Shown: positions 17,082-26,168, counted from the stretch's first letter. The stretch is DNA of 64,000 nt from Marinospirillum sp031581385 (GCF_044810985.1 NZ_CP085242.1:806001-870000), one strand, 5' to 3'. Program-made: numbers and translations. Notes: generated from the sequence alone by a model not told the origin.

Positions 17082-17717
17082 TTATCTCGATAGCAGGTCA
17101 ACAAAGGCTCGCTGCAAATGCTCCAGCTTGGGGGCGGCTACGGCCTGCACATAGGGCTGCCCGGGGTTCTGGCGGACAAAATTCTGGTGGTAGCCTTCGG
17201 CCGGATAAAAGGCCTCAAGCGGCTCCAGGCGAGTCGCCAGTGGCGCTGACCATGCTGGCAAACTTTCCAGCTGGTGCATATAGTCTTCGGCCTGGGCCTT
17301 TTCTGCTGAATTGGAATAAAAAATCACGGAGCGATACTGAGTCCCCCGGTCCCCCCCCTGGCGATTGAGCTGGGTGGGATTGTGGGCAACCGAGAAAAAC
17401 ACCTGCAGCAGCCGCCCTCTGGAAATCACCTGAGCATCATAAAGAATCCTCACCACTTCAGCGTGCCCGGTTGTTCCCGAGCAGACCTGCTCATAATCGG
17501 CGGTTTCCTTGCTGCCTCCGGCATAACCGGACACCACCTCGTGGACGCCTTCAAGAGCCTGAAAAACCGCTTCCACACACCAGAAACAACCTGCCCCCAC
17601 AACCAGGGTTTTCAAGCCCTCGGCATCCCGTTCACCTTCCGGTTCCAACTCGGTTGGCAAAGGAAAGTCCTCTGCCGACAGCAGGCAGTCGCCCCCTGAA
17701 TCCATTGATTGCAACAT
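17082..17717 (-). CDS. msrA: Peptide-methionine (S)-S-oxide reductase
   Basis: In this 211-residue protein the catalytic GCFWC motif is in VVGAGCFWCVEAVFQALEGV near residue 42. Other MsrA signatures are VVSGYAGGSKETADYEQVCSG, GHAEVVRI, FFSVAHNPTQLNRQGGDRGTQYRSVIFY and YHQNFVRQNPGQPYV. It repairs oxidised methionine with thioredoxin as the usual reductant. It has no signal peptide, so it should be cytoplasmic. It lies 15 bp after the membrane-anchored gene at 17732 and may share its transcript. Confidence 0.95.
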   Translation of the reverse strand: MLQSMDSGGDCLLSAEDFPLPTELEPEGERDAEGLKTLVVGAGCFWCVEAVFQALEGVHEVVSGYAGGSKETADYEQVCSGTTGHAEVVRILYDAQVISRGRLLQVFFSVAHNPTQLNRQGGDRGTQYRSVIFYSNSAEKAQAEDYMHQLESLPAWSAPLATRLEPLEAFYPAEGYHQNFVRQNPGQPYVQAVAAPKLEHLQRAFVDLLSR

Positions 17718-17731
17718 GATTTCACCTCACT

Positions 17732-18247
17732 TCAGATTCGACCCGGATGTTTGCAGGGCAGAGCCAAAAGCTCTTGCACCCGATCATGCCAGGCCGACAA
17801 AATTTCCGGTTCGCCACGCTCATCCCACCAGACAGCCAGGGTGGCCGAACCCCACTCCACCGCAAAAACATTCTCCGGCAAGGTCTGCAGCCAGGCATTG
17901 AATTCCTGTTGCTGAGCTTCCGTCAGAAAGCTTTTTTTACCCTGAGCCAAAACCCAGCCTTGCGTCCATTCTTCCCAGACAGGCCGGGCTTCTTCCCTGT
18001 CCTTGCGCAGCAAACAAAGGTAACCCGGCATCACCGGGGAGTCCGGGGATCGCAGCCAGCGGTAGGCCGAACCCTGAATACTCGTACCATTTTTCAATTT
18101 CAGCGGCGTCAGAGTCACCTTGATGCCCAGCCCTCTGGCCTCATCGCGGATACGCACCAGTTTTTTGTGCCGGGGTGTGGGTTTGATCCAGCTGAGAGGG
18201 GATAAAACCAGCAGGGCCGCCAGAAGCAGCCAACCAATAATCTCCAA
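17732..18247 (-). CDS. Membrane-anchored protein of unknown function
   Basis: The 171-residue protein starts at TTG 18247, preceded by AGTGAG. One N-terminal hydrophobic segment (IIGWLLLAALLVLSPLSWI) is followed by a basic stretch and a soluble domain with WLRSPDSPVMPGYLCLLRKDRE and ENVFAVEWGSATLAVWWDERG. Similar proteins are known as conserved hypothetical proteins in pseudomonad-like bacteria. No catalytic motif was seen. It probably faces the cytoplasm with an N-terminal anchor. Confidence 0.7.
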   Translation of the reverse strand: MEIIGWLLLAALLVLSPLSWIKPTPRHKKLVRIRDEARGLGIKVTLTPLKLKNGTSIQGSAYRWLRSPDSPVMPGYLCLLRKDREEARPVWEEWTQGWVLAQGKKSFLTEAQQQEFNAWLQTLPENVFAVEWGSATLAVWWDERGEPEILSAWHDRVQELLALPCKHPGRI

Positions 18248-18366
18248 AATTTACTCACTTTACAATTTATGGAAAAATCTTGCCCAACCAGAGACAGACC
18301 CAGGCCTTTCAGGCTATAGTCTCATGAAAAGGTTGTTTAGCAAGTCATAGGAACAGGAAGCTGATT

Positions 18367-18813
18367 ATGAGCAATGAATACCAAAACATCCTGGTCGCCA
18401 TCGACCTCTCTGAAGATTCCCGCCTGGTTCTCAAGCGTGCCAAAGAAATCGCGGCACGTAACCAGGAAGCCAAGCTGTCCGTTGTTCACACTCTGGAGCC
18501 TCTGGGTTTCGCCTATGGCGGCGATATTCCCATGGATCTCACCAGCATTCAGGAACAACTGGATGAGCATGCCCACAAACGCATGGCAGAGCTGATCAAG
18601 GATTTTGATATACCCGAAGAAAACCAGCACATTCTGGTGGGCATGCCGGATTCGGAAACCCACCGTTTGGCGGAAGAAAACAAAGTTGATTTGATTGTGG
18701 TCGGCAGTCATGGCCGCCATGGGTTGCAACTGCTCCTGGGCTCCGTGTCCAGTGGCGTACTCCACGGAGCACCCTGTGATGTGCTGGCCGTCCGGGTCGG
18801 CAAGGACAAGTAA
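18367..18813 (+). CDS. Universal stress protein UspA family
   Basis: This 148-residue single Usp domain begins YQNILVAIDLSEDSRLVLKRAKEIA. It ends with the nucleotide-binding signature LIVVGSHGRHGLQLLLGSVSSGVLHGAPCDVLAVRV, which includes G-2x-G-9x-G(S) positions typical of ATP-binding Usp. AGGAA precedes the ATG. It is a single gene between two convergent minus-strand neighbours. Family knowledge: Usp proteins respond to starvation, oxidative and membrane stress; the specific role is not visible. Confidence 0.92.
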   Translation: MSNEYQNILVAIDLSEDSRLVLKRAKEIAARNQEAKLSVVHTLEPLGFAYGGDIPMDLTSIQEQLDEHAHKRMAELIKDFDIPEENQHILVGMPDSETHRLAEENKVDLIVVGSHGRHGLQLLLGSVSSGVLHGAPCDVLAVRVGKDK

Positions 18814-18836
18814 GCCTTACCTTCTGGCCCTCGCTA

Positions 18837-19121
18837 TCAAAGGGGGGCCAGCAAAACCACTTTCTCGTCACTTGCCAGAATCCCGGCAACCCCACCCAGC
18901 AATTGCATGCGCCTTTCCGAGCTTTCCCATTGACGCCAGGCCGACTCACTTTTCCAGTGGGTGATGATGATGCGATGATTGGGACGCTCCAGATCACGCA
19001 GAGACTCACCGGAAATATAGCCGGGAAACTCCATACAGGCTTGCAACAAAGCCTTGGAAGCCTCGTGGTATTCTTTCTCCAGGCCGTCCAGTAAATGCCG
19101 CTCAATTAAAACCTTGATCAT
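18837..19121 (-). CDS. Antibiotic biosynthesis monooxygenase-like (ABM, ferredoxin-fold) protein
   Basis: The 94-residue protein starts MIKVLIERHLLDGLEKEYHE; GGAGG lies seven bases before this ATG, which decides the start. The dimeric alpha-beta barrel pattern is seen in ALLQACMEFPGYISGESLRD and HRIIITHWKSESAWRQWESS. Family knowledge: ABM domains include small monooxygenases and haem-degrading proteins, but many are uncharacterised. A second ABM-like protein, a lipoprotein, is at 53571. Confidence 0.8.
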   Translation of the reverse strand: MIKVLIERHLLDGLEKEYHEASKALLQACMEFPGYISGESLRDLERPNHRIIITHWKSESAWRQWESSERRMQLLGGVAGILASDEKVVLLAPL

Positions 19122-19219
19122 TACTGACCCTCCCCATGAATTCAAGCTTGCTCTTGATTGCTAATTAATTGAAAATTATCGTCAATTCCCAATGACTGCA
19201 ACCTTTTTTCGAGAATACC

Positions 19220-19471
19220 ATGACCACCAGCCTAACAAGTGAAGCCACACACACGGAATGCCTGGATACCAGTGGGCTTTACTGCCCTGAACCCATCATG
19301 CTCCTGCACGAAAAAATGGATGATTTGAAGACGGGAGAGATACTGCTGGTCATCGCCACCGACCCGGCCACCACTCGGGACATCCCCAAATTCTGCCAAT
19401 TCCTGAAGCACTCCCTGATCAAACAGGAAGAAGACGAACAGCAGTATCGCTACTGGATAAAGAAAGTATAA
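19220..19471 (+). CDS. TusA-like sulfurtransferase
   Basis: In this 83-residue protein the CPxP motif is in LDTSGLYCPEPIMLLHEKMDDL near residue 22; the cysteine carries persulfide. TDPATTRDIPKFCQFLKHSL and a final strand QQYRYWIKKV complete the two-layer fold. It resembles TusA, which passes sulfur for tRNA 2-thiouridine and molybdenum cofactor synthesis. Because several TusA paralogues exist in bacteria, the exact role is not certain. Confidence 0.88.
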   Translation: MTTSLTSEATHTECLDTSGLYCPEPIMLLHEKMDDLKTGEILLVIATDPATTRDIPKFCQFLKHSLIKQEEDEQQYRYWIKKV

Positions 19472-19483
19472 AAATTCAAGTGT

Positions 19484-19625
19484 TAAAAACTCTGATTTAC
19501 GTCATGAGCGCAGGTCAGGCAAGGCGAAATTGAACGAAAAAGCGGAGTTTACACGAAGTAAATGAGTATTTTGAGGCCAATTTCAACGCAGCATCACCAA
19601 GCGCAATAGTTAATCAGAGCTTTTA
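19484..19625. repeat. 142-bp palindromic element with terminal inverted repeats
   Basis: The ends are TAAAAACTCTGATTTAC (19484-19500) and, on the other strand, TAAAAGCTCTGATTAAC (19609-19625); they agree at 15 of 17 positions. Inside, GAAATTG pairs with CAATTTC and GTTTAC pairs with GTAAAT around ACGAA, giving a nested hairpin. There is no open frame. The right end overlaps the stop codon of the EAL-HDOD gene. It resembles dispersed intergenic repeats of gammaproteobacteria; no second copy was noticed in this window. Confidence 0.65.
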
Positions 19626-20855
19626 ATAGTCGACCTGCATCATAATCTCGTTAGACCAAACTTGGCTCACCATCCAGGCCTGGTTCAACCTGTCCACCAG
19701 ACTGGCTGACTTACCCGCCAGCTTGGCATGCTCAAAAGCGATAATCAGGGCAAGAAGCTGACCCAGCTTACCCTGACGGTAAAGAATGGCATTTTTAATT
19801 TCGGTACTCAGGGGCAGTTGCTGTAGAAGCTCATCCAGACTGGTGCCCATCAGGACATCCATCATTGACATCAAACCCATCATAAAAGCCGTACGCGTAT
19901 TGACGCCAGACATATCATCGGCCAGTTTCTCGCACATGGCTGCCCGCGTCAGGGCCTGGGGCAGCAGCAGACGACTGGCCGGGCCATTGTTTGCCAGCAT
20001 GACCGTGGTGACTATGGTTCTGACCCGGTCAATTCCCAGAGTGTTCAAGGCCTGATGGATGGTTGTGATTTCACTGCGGCGACGAAAAGCGGCCGAGTTC
20101 ACATACTTGAGCAACATAAAGGTGAGCTGGGGGTCCTGAGCAATGAGGTTTTCCATGACCTGATAATCCGGCTCTTCCTCTTGGGCTTCCTTGAGGATAC
20201 GGATCTGCGCACCACGATTGTTGCCCCGCCCCTTGCGTGAGGTCTCGGCATGCACTTCAGGGCGGGCATAAAAATAACCCTGAAAATACTCAAAACCCAT
20301 GTCCCGGTAGTGTTTGAAGGTTTCCAGATCCTCAACCTTCTCAGCCAGCAAGCGAATGCCTCTTTCCTTGTAGAGGTCGATATCCTCTTCACGCACCGGC
20401 TCAAAGAGATCCACTTTGATAATGCTGGCGACATCCAGCAAGGGTTCGGTTTCCGTGGTCAGAATAAAGTCATCCAGCGCCACCTCGTAACCCAGCGCCC
20501 GCACTTTTTTGAGGGCTTCAATAATTTTCGGTTCGCCTGTTACACTCTCCAGAACCTCCAGAACCACCTGTTCAGGGTTGGGCGGCAAAAGTTCCGGCTT
20601 CAGGATCCATTCGCGGGGGGCATTAAAAAAAAGCTTGCGGTTACCAATCAGTTTTTCCAGACCGGTTTCATAAAAGGCCGCATTACAAACCCGCGCTGTG
20701 GCTTGCATCTGATCGTCGACAGTCGCAAAGGTCGCATCAGCACTGGAGCGGTATAGAAGCTCATCAGCAACATGGCGCATTTTGTTGTTGCAAATAGGCT
20801 GCAAGGCAATACAGTAGTTTTCTGATGTGTGTTGTTCTTTGTCCTGAGTTTCCAT
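19623..20855 (-). CDS. EAL-like plus HDOD signalling protein (YuxH type)
   Basis: The chosen ATG at 20855 (METQDKEQHTSENY) has GAGG upstream; a GTG six codons earlier has none. It is 410 residues. The N-terminal half is an EAL-like domain: ADELLYRSS in place of EALLR, then FFNAPREWIL, VALDDFILTTETEP, IIKVDLFE and FEYFQGYFYARPE. The usual DDFGTG loop is lost. The C-terminal half is HDOD (LKYVNSAAFRRRSEITTIHQALNTLGIDRVRTIVTTVML). Family knowledge: such proteins often bind rather than hydrolyse c-di-GMP. It is divergent from an HD-GYP gene. Confidence 0.85.
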   Translation of the reverse strand: METQDKEQHTSENYCIALQPICNNKMRHVADELLYRSSADATFATVDDQMQATARVCNAAFYETGLEKLIGNRKLFFNAPREWILKPELLPPNPEQVVLEVLESVTGEPKIIEALKKVRALGYEVALDDFILTTETEPLLDVASIIKVDLFEPVREEDIDLYKERGIRLLAEKVEDLETFKHYRDMGFEYFQGYFYARPEVHAETSRKGRGNNRGAQIRILKEAQEEEPDYQVMENLIAQDPQLTFMLLKYVNSAAFRRRSEITTIHQALNTLGIDRVRTIVTTVMLANNGPASRLLLPQALTRAAMCEKLADDMSGVNTRTAFMMGLMSMMDVLMGTSLDELLQQLPLSTEIKNAILYRQGKLGQLLALIIAFEHAKLAGKSASLVDRLNQAWMVSQVWSNEIMMQVDY

Positions 20856-21110
20856 GCCTACAGCCTCGTTCACCTATAATTTTCAATGTGCACTTATAGC
20901 TTAACAAAAGGCTGCAAAAAGTGTAGGTATTTAAGCAGCATTGAGACGCTTTGCCTTAACACAAAATTTCACACTTTTACTTGCGCACAAGCCATACTCA
21001 AGACTTAAGGTAAACAAGAATTCACATACACTAGGAAAAAAGCTACAGACTCAACAGGCTACAAGGCTTAACCTGTTGAAACATACTTCCCATTAATGCA
21101 AGAGACGCTG

Positions 21111-22277
21111 ATGCTTGAGAAGCTACGCCCCGGAGAATTAGCAGTCGGTCGCAAAACCACCCAGGATATTTATACCAAGGGTGGAAGACTGCTATTGTCC
21201 CGCGGCGCCGTCATGGCCAACGAGCAGCAAATTGAAGTCCTGATGGATCGGGGTCTGGTCAAGCGTGATCCCAGCGACCGGGTCGACTACAGCAGTGAGT
21301 TCAAACCCGTTCGCTACGGCCCCAATGTCAATCCTTTTCTGGAAATTGAAGAGCTGGAGTCGCAGCTGGAAACAGCCTTCAAGCAAATCAAAAGCCAGAA
21401 CTCCTCGGCGCCGGATGTTTTCTATCGCAAGATCCGCTCCATATCCGGCCAGTTGATCGGCTTAGCTGAACACAGCCCGGAAGCCCTGCTGGGGACGGTT
21501 CACTGGCCCAGGCACGATGAAGTGCCCTACAGCCTGCATCATCCCATCCAGTGCGCTGTACTGATTGCGGTGATCTCCAAAAAACTGAACCTGCAGGGCG
21601 AGCGCCTCTTTGCCACCCTGGCTGCAAGCCTGACGGCCAATCTGGGTATGATTCATATTCATGACAAGCTCAACAAGCAAAAAGAGCCTTTAAGTGAAGA
21701 GCAGAAAGAAGCCATCCACCACCACCCCAGACGCTCGATTGAAATGCTGGAAAGCATGAAAATCCAGGATTCCCTGTGGCTCAAAGCCGTCTTGCACCAT
21801 CATGAACGCCTGGATGGCAGTGGTTACCCACAAGGCCTGAAGGAGGAGGATATCTGCAATGAGGCCAAGCTGGTTGCCCTGGCGGATATTTATATCGCCC
21901 TGATCGGTCGTCGGGAATACCGGGAAGCTCTACCCATCAAGCAGGCTCTGCGTCAATTGCTCAATGAGCGTGGCACCCTTGTGGGGCCAGCATTAACCAA
22001 GCTGTTTCTCAATCAGGTCGGCATCTATCCCCCCGGCACAGCCGTCAAGCTGGCCAATGGCGATATAGCTGTCGTCACCAAGCGGGGCGAAGACATCAAT
22101 CACCCCATCTGTGCGGGCATCAAGGCCATGAGCGGCCAGGCCTACATGCATCCACCGCCCAGAGACACCAGTGATCCCCAGTACACCATTCAGGATGTGG
22201 TTGCCAAGGATATCCTCAAGCCCCTTCAGCCCTTTCTCTTCTGGGGTGTTCATGTACGCAAGGCCATCGAGCTTTAA
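21111..22277 (+). CDS. HD-GYP domain protein with degenerate HD motif
   Basis: The chosen ATG at 21111 (MLEKLRPGELAVGRK) has AAGAGA upstream; an ATG five codons earlier is the alternative. The protein is 388 residues. The N-terminal 125 residues are the DUF3391-like cap often seen before HD-GYP. The GYP part is intact: AVLHHHERLDGSGYPQGLKEED. The HD metal motif, normally HDIGK, is replaced by TANLGMIHIH, so a metal pair and c-di-GMP hydrolysis are doubtful. A final region contains VKLANGDIAVVTKRG. Its 3' end overlaps the convergent sugar dehydrogenase by 4 bp. Confidence 0.85.
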   Translation: MLEKLRPGELAVGRKTTQDIYTKGGRLLLSRGAVMANEQQIEVLMDRGLVKRDPSDRVDYSSEFKPVRYGPNVNPFLEIEELESQLETAFKQIKSQNSSAPDVFYRKIRSISGQLIGLAEHSPEALLGTVHWPRHDEVPYSLHHPIQCAVLIAVISKKLNLQGERLFATLAASLTANLGMIHIHDKLNKQKEPLSEEQKEAIHHHPRRSIEMLESMKIQDSLWLKAVLHHHERLDGSGYPQGLKEEDICNEAKLVALADIYIALIGRREYREALPIKQALRQLLNERGTLVGPALTKLFLNQVGIYPPGTAVKLANGDIAVVTKRGEDINHPICAGIKAMSGQAYMHPPPRDTSDPQYTIQDVVAKDILKPLQPFLFWGVHVRKAIEL

Positions 22278-23422
22278 TGCGCAGGTGTCACTCTTAAAAT
22301 CTGACCATTGCTTTCATCCGTCAGCACCCAGATACTGTCATCCGCGGCCTGATATAAGGCCCTGATGCGCTGATCAACGGGCTGAAAAAAGCGCTCCACC
22401 TCCTCAACCTGCCAAGCATCCGCTTGTTGTCGAACTTCCAGACGGGAAATCAATTGATCCTTGAGCGCCCCCACCAGCAGTTGACCCTGCCAGTCGGGAA
22501 AAAGCTCACCCGTATAAAACAACATGCCCGATGGAGCAATTGAAGGCGTCCAGTGCCATAAAGGCGACTTCATCCCCGGTTTTTCAGTGTGGGGCGTGAT
22601 TTCACCGCCCCAGTAGGCAATACCATGCGTAGCTTCCGGCCAGCCATAGTTCTTGCCAGCCTGGATCAGATTCACTTCATCGCCACCCCTGGGGCCATGT
22701 TCCTGTGCCCAGACTTCCCGTGTTTCAGGGTGCAGCGTCATCCCCTGAGCATTGCGGGTTCCCCAGGCAAAAATCTCCGGCTGACCTTCCTGGTCTTTGC
22801 CAAAAAAAGGATTGCCTTCCGGTATGCCGCCATCATCATGCAAACGGATAATACTCCCGGCATGATCCTGAGTATCCTGTGCCCGCTCTTTTTCACCTCG
22901 GTCACCCACTGAGAGGTAAACCAGTCCCTTATCATCAAAAACAATGCGCCCGCCAAAATGCCGTCCCGTGGAACTGCGCGGCAAGGCGGTAAACAGAATT
23001 TCAACCTGGTTCAGGCGACCTTCCTGATAACGCCCGCGGGCCAGACGGGTGGTGTAGCCTTCCTGGGTGCGATCCACATAACTGAAATACAACCAGGCAT
23101 TGTCTGCAAAATCAGGATGCAGTGCCAGATCCAGCAGGCCTCCCTGACCCTTGGGGTGAATCTTTGGCAGCCCGCGAACAGGCTCGGGGTTCAAACGTCC
23201 TTCTTCCAGCAGACGCAAACGCCCCGGCCGCTCACTGACCAGCACATCCCCCTCGGGCAGAAAAACCAAAGACCAGGGGTGCTCCAAAGACTCCGCCACC
23301 ACCTCCACCTGCAGCGGGTAGAGGTCACTTGGCACCTGCTGTGCTGCCAACAGCTGGCCAGCAAGCAACCAGGGAGAAAGCCCGAGCAGTAGGAATATCC
23401 AGCAACGCACTTGCCTCAACAT
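22274..23422 (-). CDS. PQQ-dependent sugar dehydrogenase (Asd/YliI-like), exported
   Basis: Start at ATG 23422 with AGGAG five bases upstream; 382 residues. The signal peptide is MLRQVRCWIFLLLGLSPWLLAG followed by AxA-like LLAAQQ. The beta-propeller glucose/sorbosone dehydrogenase pattern is clear: LEHPWSLVFLPEGDVLVSERPGRL, GGLLDLALHPDF, GRHFGGRIVFD, GDRGEKERAQD, EHGPRGGDEVNLI and KNYGWPE. Family knowledge: these periplasmic enzymes oxidise aldose sugars with PQQ. The physiological substrate is unknown. Confidence 0.9.
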   Translation of the reverse strand: MLRQVRCWIFLLLGLSPWLLAGQLLAAQQVPSDLYPLQVEVVAESLEHPWSLVFLPEGDVLVSERPGRLRLLEEGRLNPEPVRGLPKIHPKGQGGLLDLALHPDFADNAWLYFSYVDRTQEGYTTRLARGRYQEGRLNQVEILFTALPRSSTGRHFGGRIVFDDKGLVYLSVGDRGEKERAQDTQDHAGSIIRLHDDGGIPEGNPFFGKDQEGQPEIFAWGTRNAQGMTLHPETREVWAQEHGPRGGDEVNLIQAGKNYGWPEATHGIAYWGGEITPHTEKPGMKSPLWHWTPSIAPSGMLFYTGELFPDWQGQLLVGALKDQLISRLEVRQQADAWQVEEVERFFQPVDQRIRALYQAADDSIWVLTDESNGQILRVTPAH

Positions 23423-23478
23423 AATCACTCCTTTGGATTTTGGCTTAGCTAAAAGGCCACTTCAGTTTAGGGAAGGCG

Positions 23479-23510
23479 AAAAAAAACCGCCACCCGAAGG
23501 CAGCGGTTTC
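23479..23510 (-). terminator. Intrinsic terminator of rpsA
   Basis: On the minus strand, AAACCGCTGCC and GGTGGCGGTTT form an 11-bp stem with two G-U pairs and a TTCG tetraloop, followed by a run of eight T. It is 25 bp after the rpsA stop codon. Confidence 0.92.
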
Positions 23511-23535
23511 TGAAGTCAGAACCAGTCAGTCAGAC

Positions 23536-25209
23536 TTAGTTCTTACCTTCCATCTGTTGCTTGATCAGGTCACCGATGGTGGTGGGACCGGATTGAGCTT
23601 CAGGCTGGGCTTCACGCTGAGCAGCCATGGCTTGCTCAGTTTCCACCTTGTCTTTGGCCTTGATCGACAGGTTGATCACGCGGTTCTTGCGATCAACATT
23701 GACGATGCGGGCTTCAACTTCGTCGCCTTCTTTCAGTTCGTTACGTGCATCTTCAACACGCTCGGCACTGATTTCAGAAGCTTTCAGAATGGCCTGAACT
23801 TCATCATTCAGGGCAACAATTGCTTCTTTAGGCTCAACCGAAACCACCTGACCTTTAACGATGGAACCCTTGTCATTCAGAGCCAGGAACTCGTTGAAAG
23901 GATCGCTTTCCAGTTGCTTGATGCCCAGAGAGATGCGCTCGCGCTCAGGATCGATCGACAGGATGATGGTTTCAACTTCTTCACCCTTCTTGAACTTGCG
24001 TACGGCTTCTTCGCCCGCTTCGTTCCAGGAGATGTCGGACAGGTGAACCAGACCGTCGATGCCGCCGTCCAGACCAACGAAGATACCAAAGTCGGTGATG
24101 GACTTGATGGCGCCGGAGATCTTGTCGCCTTTGTTGTACTGGCCGGAGAACTCTTCCCAGGGGTTGGGACGGCACTGTTTGATGCCCAGAGAAATACGAC
24201 GACGCTCTTCGTCGATGTCCAGAATCATGACATCGATTTCGTCGCCCAAGCTGACCACAGACTTGGGATTGACGTTCTTGTTCGTCCAGTCCATTTCAGA
24301 AACGTGAACCAGACCTTCAACGCCTTCTTCCAGCTCAGCAAAGCAGCCGTAATCGGTCAGGTTGGTCACACGCGCCTTGATGATGGAGTTTTCTGGGTAG
24401 CGAGCCTTGATCTGAATCCAGGGATCTTCGCCCAGCTGCTTGAGACCCAGGGAAACGCGGTTGCGCTCACGGTCAAACTTGAGAACCTTAACGGTAATTT
24501 CGTCACCCACAGCCACGATTTCGGAAGGATGCTTGATACGCTTCCAGGCCATATCGGTGATGTGCAGCAGGCCATCTACGCCGCCCAGATCAACGAAGGC
24601 ACCGTAATCAGTCAGGTTCTTAACGATACCCTGAATTTCCTGACCTTCGGCCAGGTTAGCCAGCAACTCTTCACGCTCGGCAGAGTTTTCTGCTTCCAGA
24701 ACAGCGCGGCGGGATACAACCACGTTGTTGCGCTTGGCGTCCAGCTTGATAACTTTGAAGTCCAGTTCTTTGTTTTCCAGGTGAGCGGTGTCGCGTACAG
24801 GGCGCACATCAACCAGAGAACCGGGCAGGAAGGCACGGATGGTATTAACGTCAACAGTAAAGCCACCCTTGACCTTGCCGTTGATAATACCCTTGACGAT
24901 TTCGTTCTTGTCGAAAGCTGCTTCCAGTTCAATCCAAGATTCAGCGCGACGGGCTTTTTCACGGGACAGACGGGTTTCACCAAAACCATCTTCCACGGAT
25001 TCCAGGGCTACAACCACCTGGTCGCCTTCTTTCAGTTCGTCAGCATTTTCGAACTGGTTGCGAGGAATCACACCCTCGGATTTCAGGCCAGCATTTACAG
25101 TAATCCAATCTCCATCAATATCAACGATGGTTGCTTTGATAATGGAGCCCACTTCCATGTTGACGTCTTGCAAGCTTTCTTCAAATAGTTCGGCAAAGGA
25201 TTCGGTCAT
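23536..25209 (-). CDS. rpsA: 30S ribosomal protein S1
   Basis: The protein is 557 residues from the ATG at 25209 (MTESFAELFEESLQD). Six S1 RNA-binding repeats are visible, the later ones with the motif YGAFVDLGGVDGLLHITDMAW, YGCFAELEEGVEGLVHVSEMDW and FGIFVGLDGGIDGLVHLSDISW, at about 86-residue spacing. S1 unfolds mRNA and docks it on the 30S subunit. A TTG five codons upstream gives an atypical N-terminus. There is no good Shine-Dalgarno before the ATG, which parallels the E. coli rpsA leader, known to be autoregulated by S1. It follows cmk. Confidence 0.97.
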   Translation of the reverse strand: MTESFAELFEESLQDVNMEVGSIIKATIVDIDGDWITVNAGLKSEGVIPRNQFENADELKEGDQVVVALESVEDGFGETRLSREKARRAESWIELEAAFDKNEIVKGIINGKVKGGFTVDVNTIRAFLPGSLVDVRPVRDTAHLENKELDFKVIKLDAKRNNVVVSRRAVLEAENSAEREELLANLAEGQEIQGIVKNLTDYGAFVDLGGVDGLLHITDMAWKRIKHPSEIVAVGDEITVKVLKFDRERNRVSLGLKQLGEDPWIQIKARYPENSIIKARVTNLTDYGCFAELEEGVEGLVHVSEMDWTNKNVNPKSVVSLGDEIDVMILDIDEERRRISLGIKQCRPNPWEEFSGQYNKGDKISGAIKSITDFGIFVGLDGGIDGLVHLSDISWNEAGEEAVRKFKKGEEVETIILSIDPERERISLGIKQLESDPFNEFLALNDKGSIVKGQVVSVEPKEAIVALNDEVQAILKASEISAERVEDARNELKEGDEVEARIVNVDRKNRVINLSIKAKDKVETEQAMAAQREAQPEAQSGPTTIGDLIKQQMEGKN

Positions 25210-25406
25210 GTAGTATTTACTCAAGTTTTTAAGTCATTAATTGCGGCAAAATTGCCGCCCTCCGCGCCACCAACAAACGCGGGCCTGGATTGATTCCATT
25301 CAGAGGCGTTAACGCTGGTTAAGCCTGATGAGATTTTCAAAGGTTATCTCAGCAAACTATGACGCTACTCTGAACGACCTCCGTACTGCTCGACTTGAAA
25401 TGCATC

Positions 25407-26114
25407 TCAGGCGGAGGATGCCTGGGATATCAAGCCTCGGCTTTTTGCTTCAGCTAGAATTAAGTCGACGACTTCTGTAATGCTCAGCGTTGTACTATCC
25501 ACTTCCACAGCATCCTCTGCAGGCCGCAGCGGGGCTGTTTCGCGATTCATATCACGCGCATCACGCTCCAGAATGTCTTTTTTAAGGTCAGCTAGACTAG
25601 CAGTTATGCCCTTCTCACGCAACTGTTGCTCACGCCTTCTGGCGCGCTCATCGGCAGTGGCCGTCAGATAGATTTTCAGGGGTGCATCCGGGAAAACCAC
25701 CGTGCCCATATCCCGGCCATCACAAATCAGTCCCGGCTCTTCGTTGAAGGCCCGCTGCCGGGCCAGCAAAGCCTGACGTACAGCGGGTAGCGGAGCCACC
25801 CGGGAGGCCAGACCTCCGACTCTTTCGGTTCGCAGCTCCTGGCTGACATCCTCACCTTCCAGAATCACCTGCACCAGCTCATCTTTGGACACCAGAAACT
25901 GAACATCCAGGTGTTCGGCCAGAACCGCCAGCGAGGCTTCATTATCCAGAGCCACGCCATGATGTTCAGCAGCCAAGCCAACCAGGCGATAAAGAGCACC
26001 GGAATCCAGCAGGTGCCAGCCCAGTTGTTTGGCCAATAGCATACTGACCGTGCCCTTGCCTGCTCCGCCCGGGCCATCCAAAGTGATGACCGGCGCATAT
26101 TTTTCTGCAGCCAT
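25407..26114 (-). CDS. cmk: Cytidylate kinase
   Basis: In this 235-residue protein the P-loop is VITLDGPGGAGKGTVSMLLAKQLG near residue 9. SGALYRLVGLAA, LICDGRDMGTVVFPDAPLKIYLTA and ARDMNRETAPLRPAEDAVEVDST are diagnostic of bacterial CMP/dCMP kinases. GGGAG precedes the ATG. The cmk-rpsA order is standard in gammaproteobacteria. The 197-bp gap to rpsA shows no further gene and should hold the rpsA leader. Confidence 0.96.
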   Translation of the reverse strand: MAAEKYAPVITLDGPGGAGKGTVSMLLAKQLGWHLLDSGALYRLVGLAAEHHGVALDNEASLAVLAEHLDVQFLVSKDELVQVILEGEDVSQELRTERVGGLASRVAPLPAVRQALLARQRAFNEEPGLICDGRDMGTVVFPDAPLKIYLTATADERARRREQQLREKGITASLADLKKDILERDARDMNRETAPLRPAEDAVEVDSTTLSITEVVDLILAEAKSRGLISQASSA

Positions 26115-26168
26115 AAATACTCCCTTGGTTTTTGCTGCGAGATTATACGCTTTTTGATCACAAAAGCA

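Noticed and set aside
21052..21078. CAACAGG/CCTGTTG inverted repeat before the HD-GYP gene
   Set aside because: Only 7 bp with a 13-base spacer and no promoter boxes in a convincing position; could be chance.
23557..25188. 543-codon open frame on the plus strand opposite rpsA
   Set aside because: It is the antisense of a highly expressed gene with strong codon bias; it shows no family pattern, and S1 is certain.
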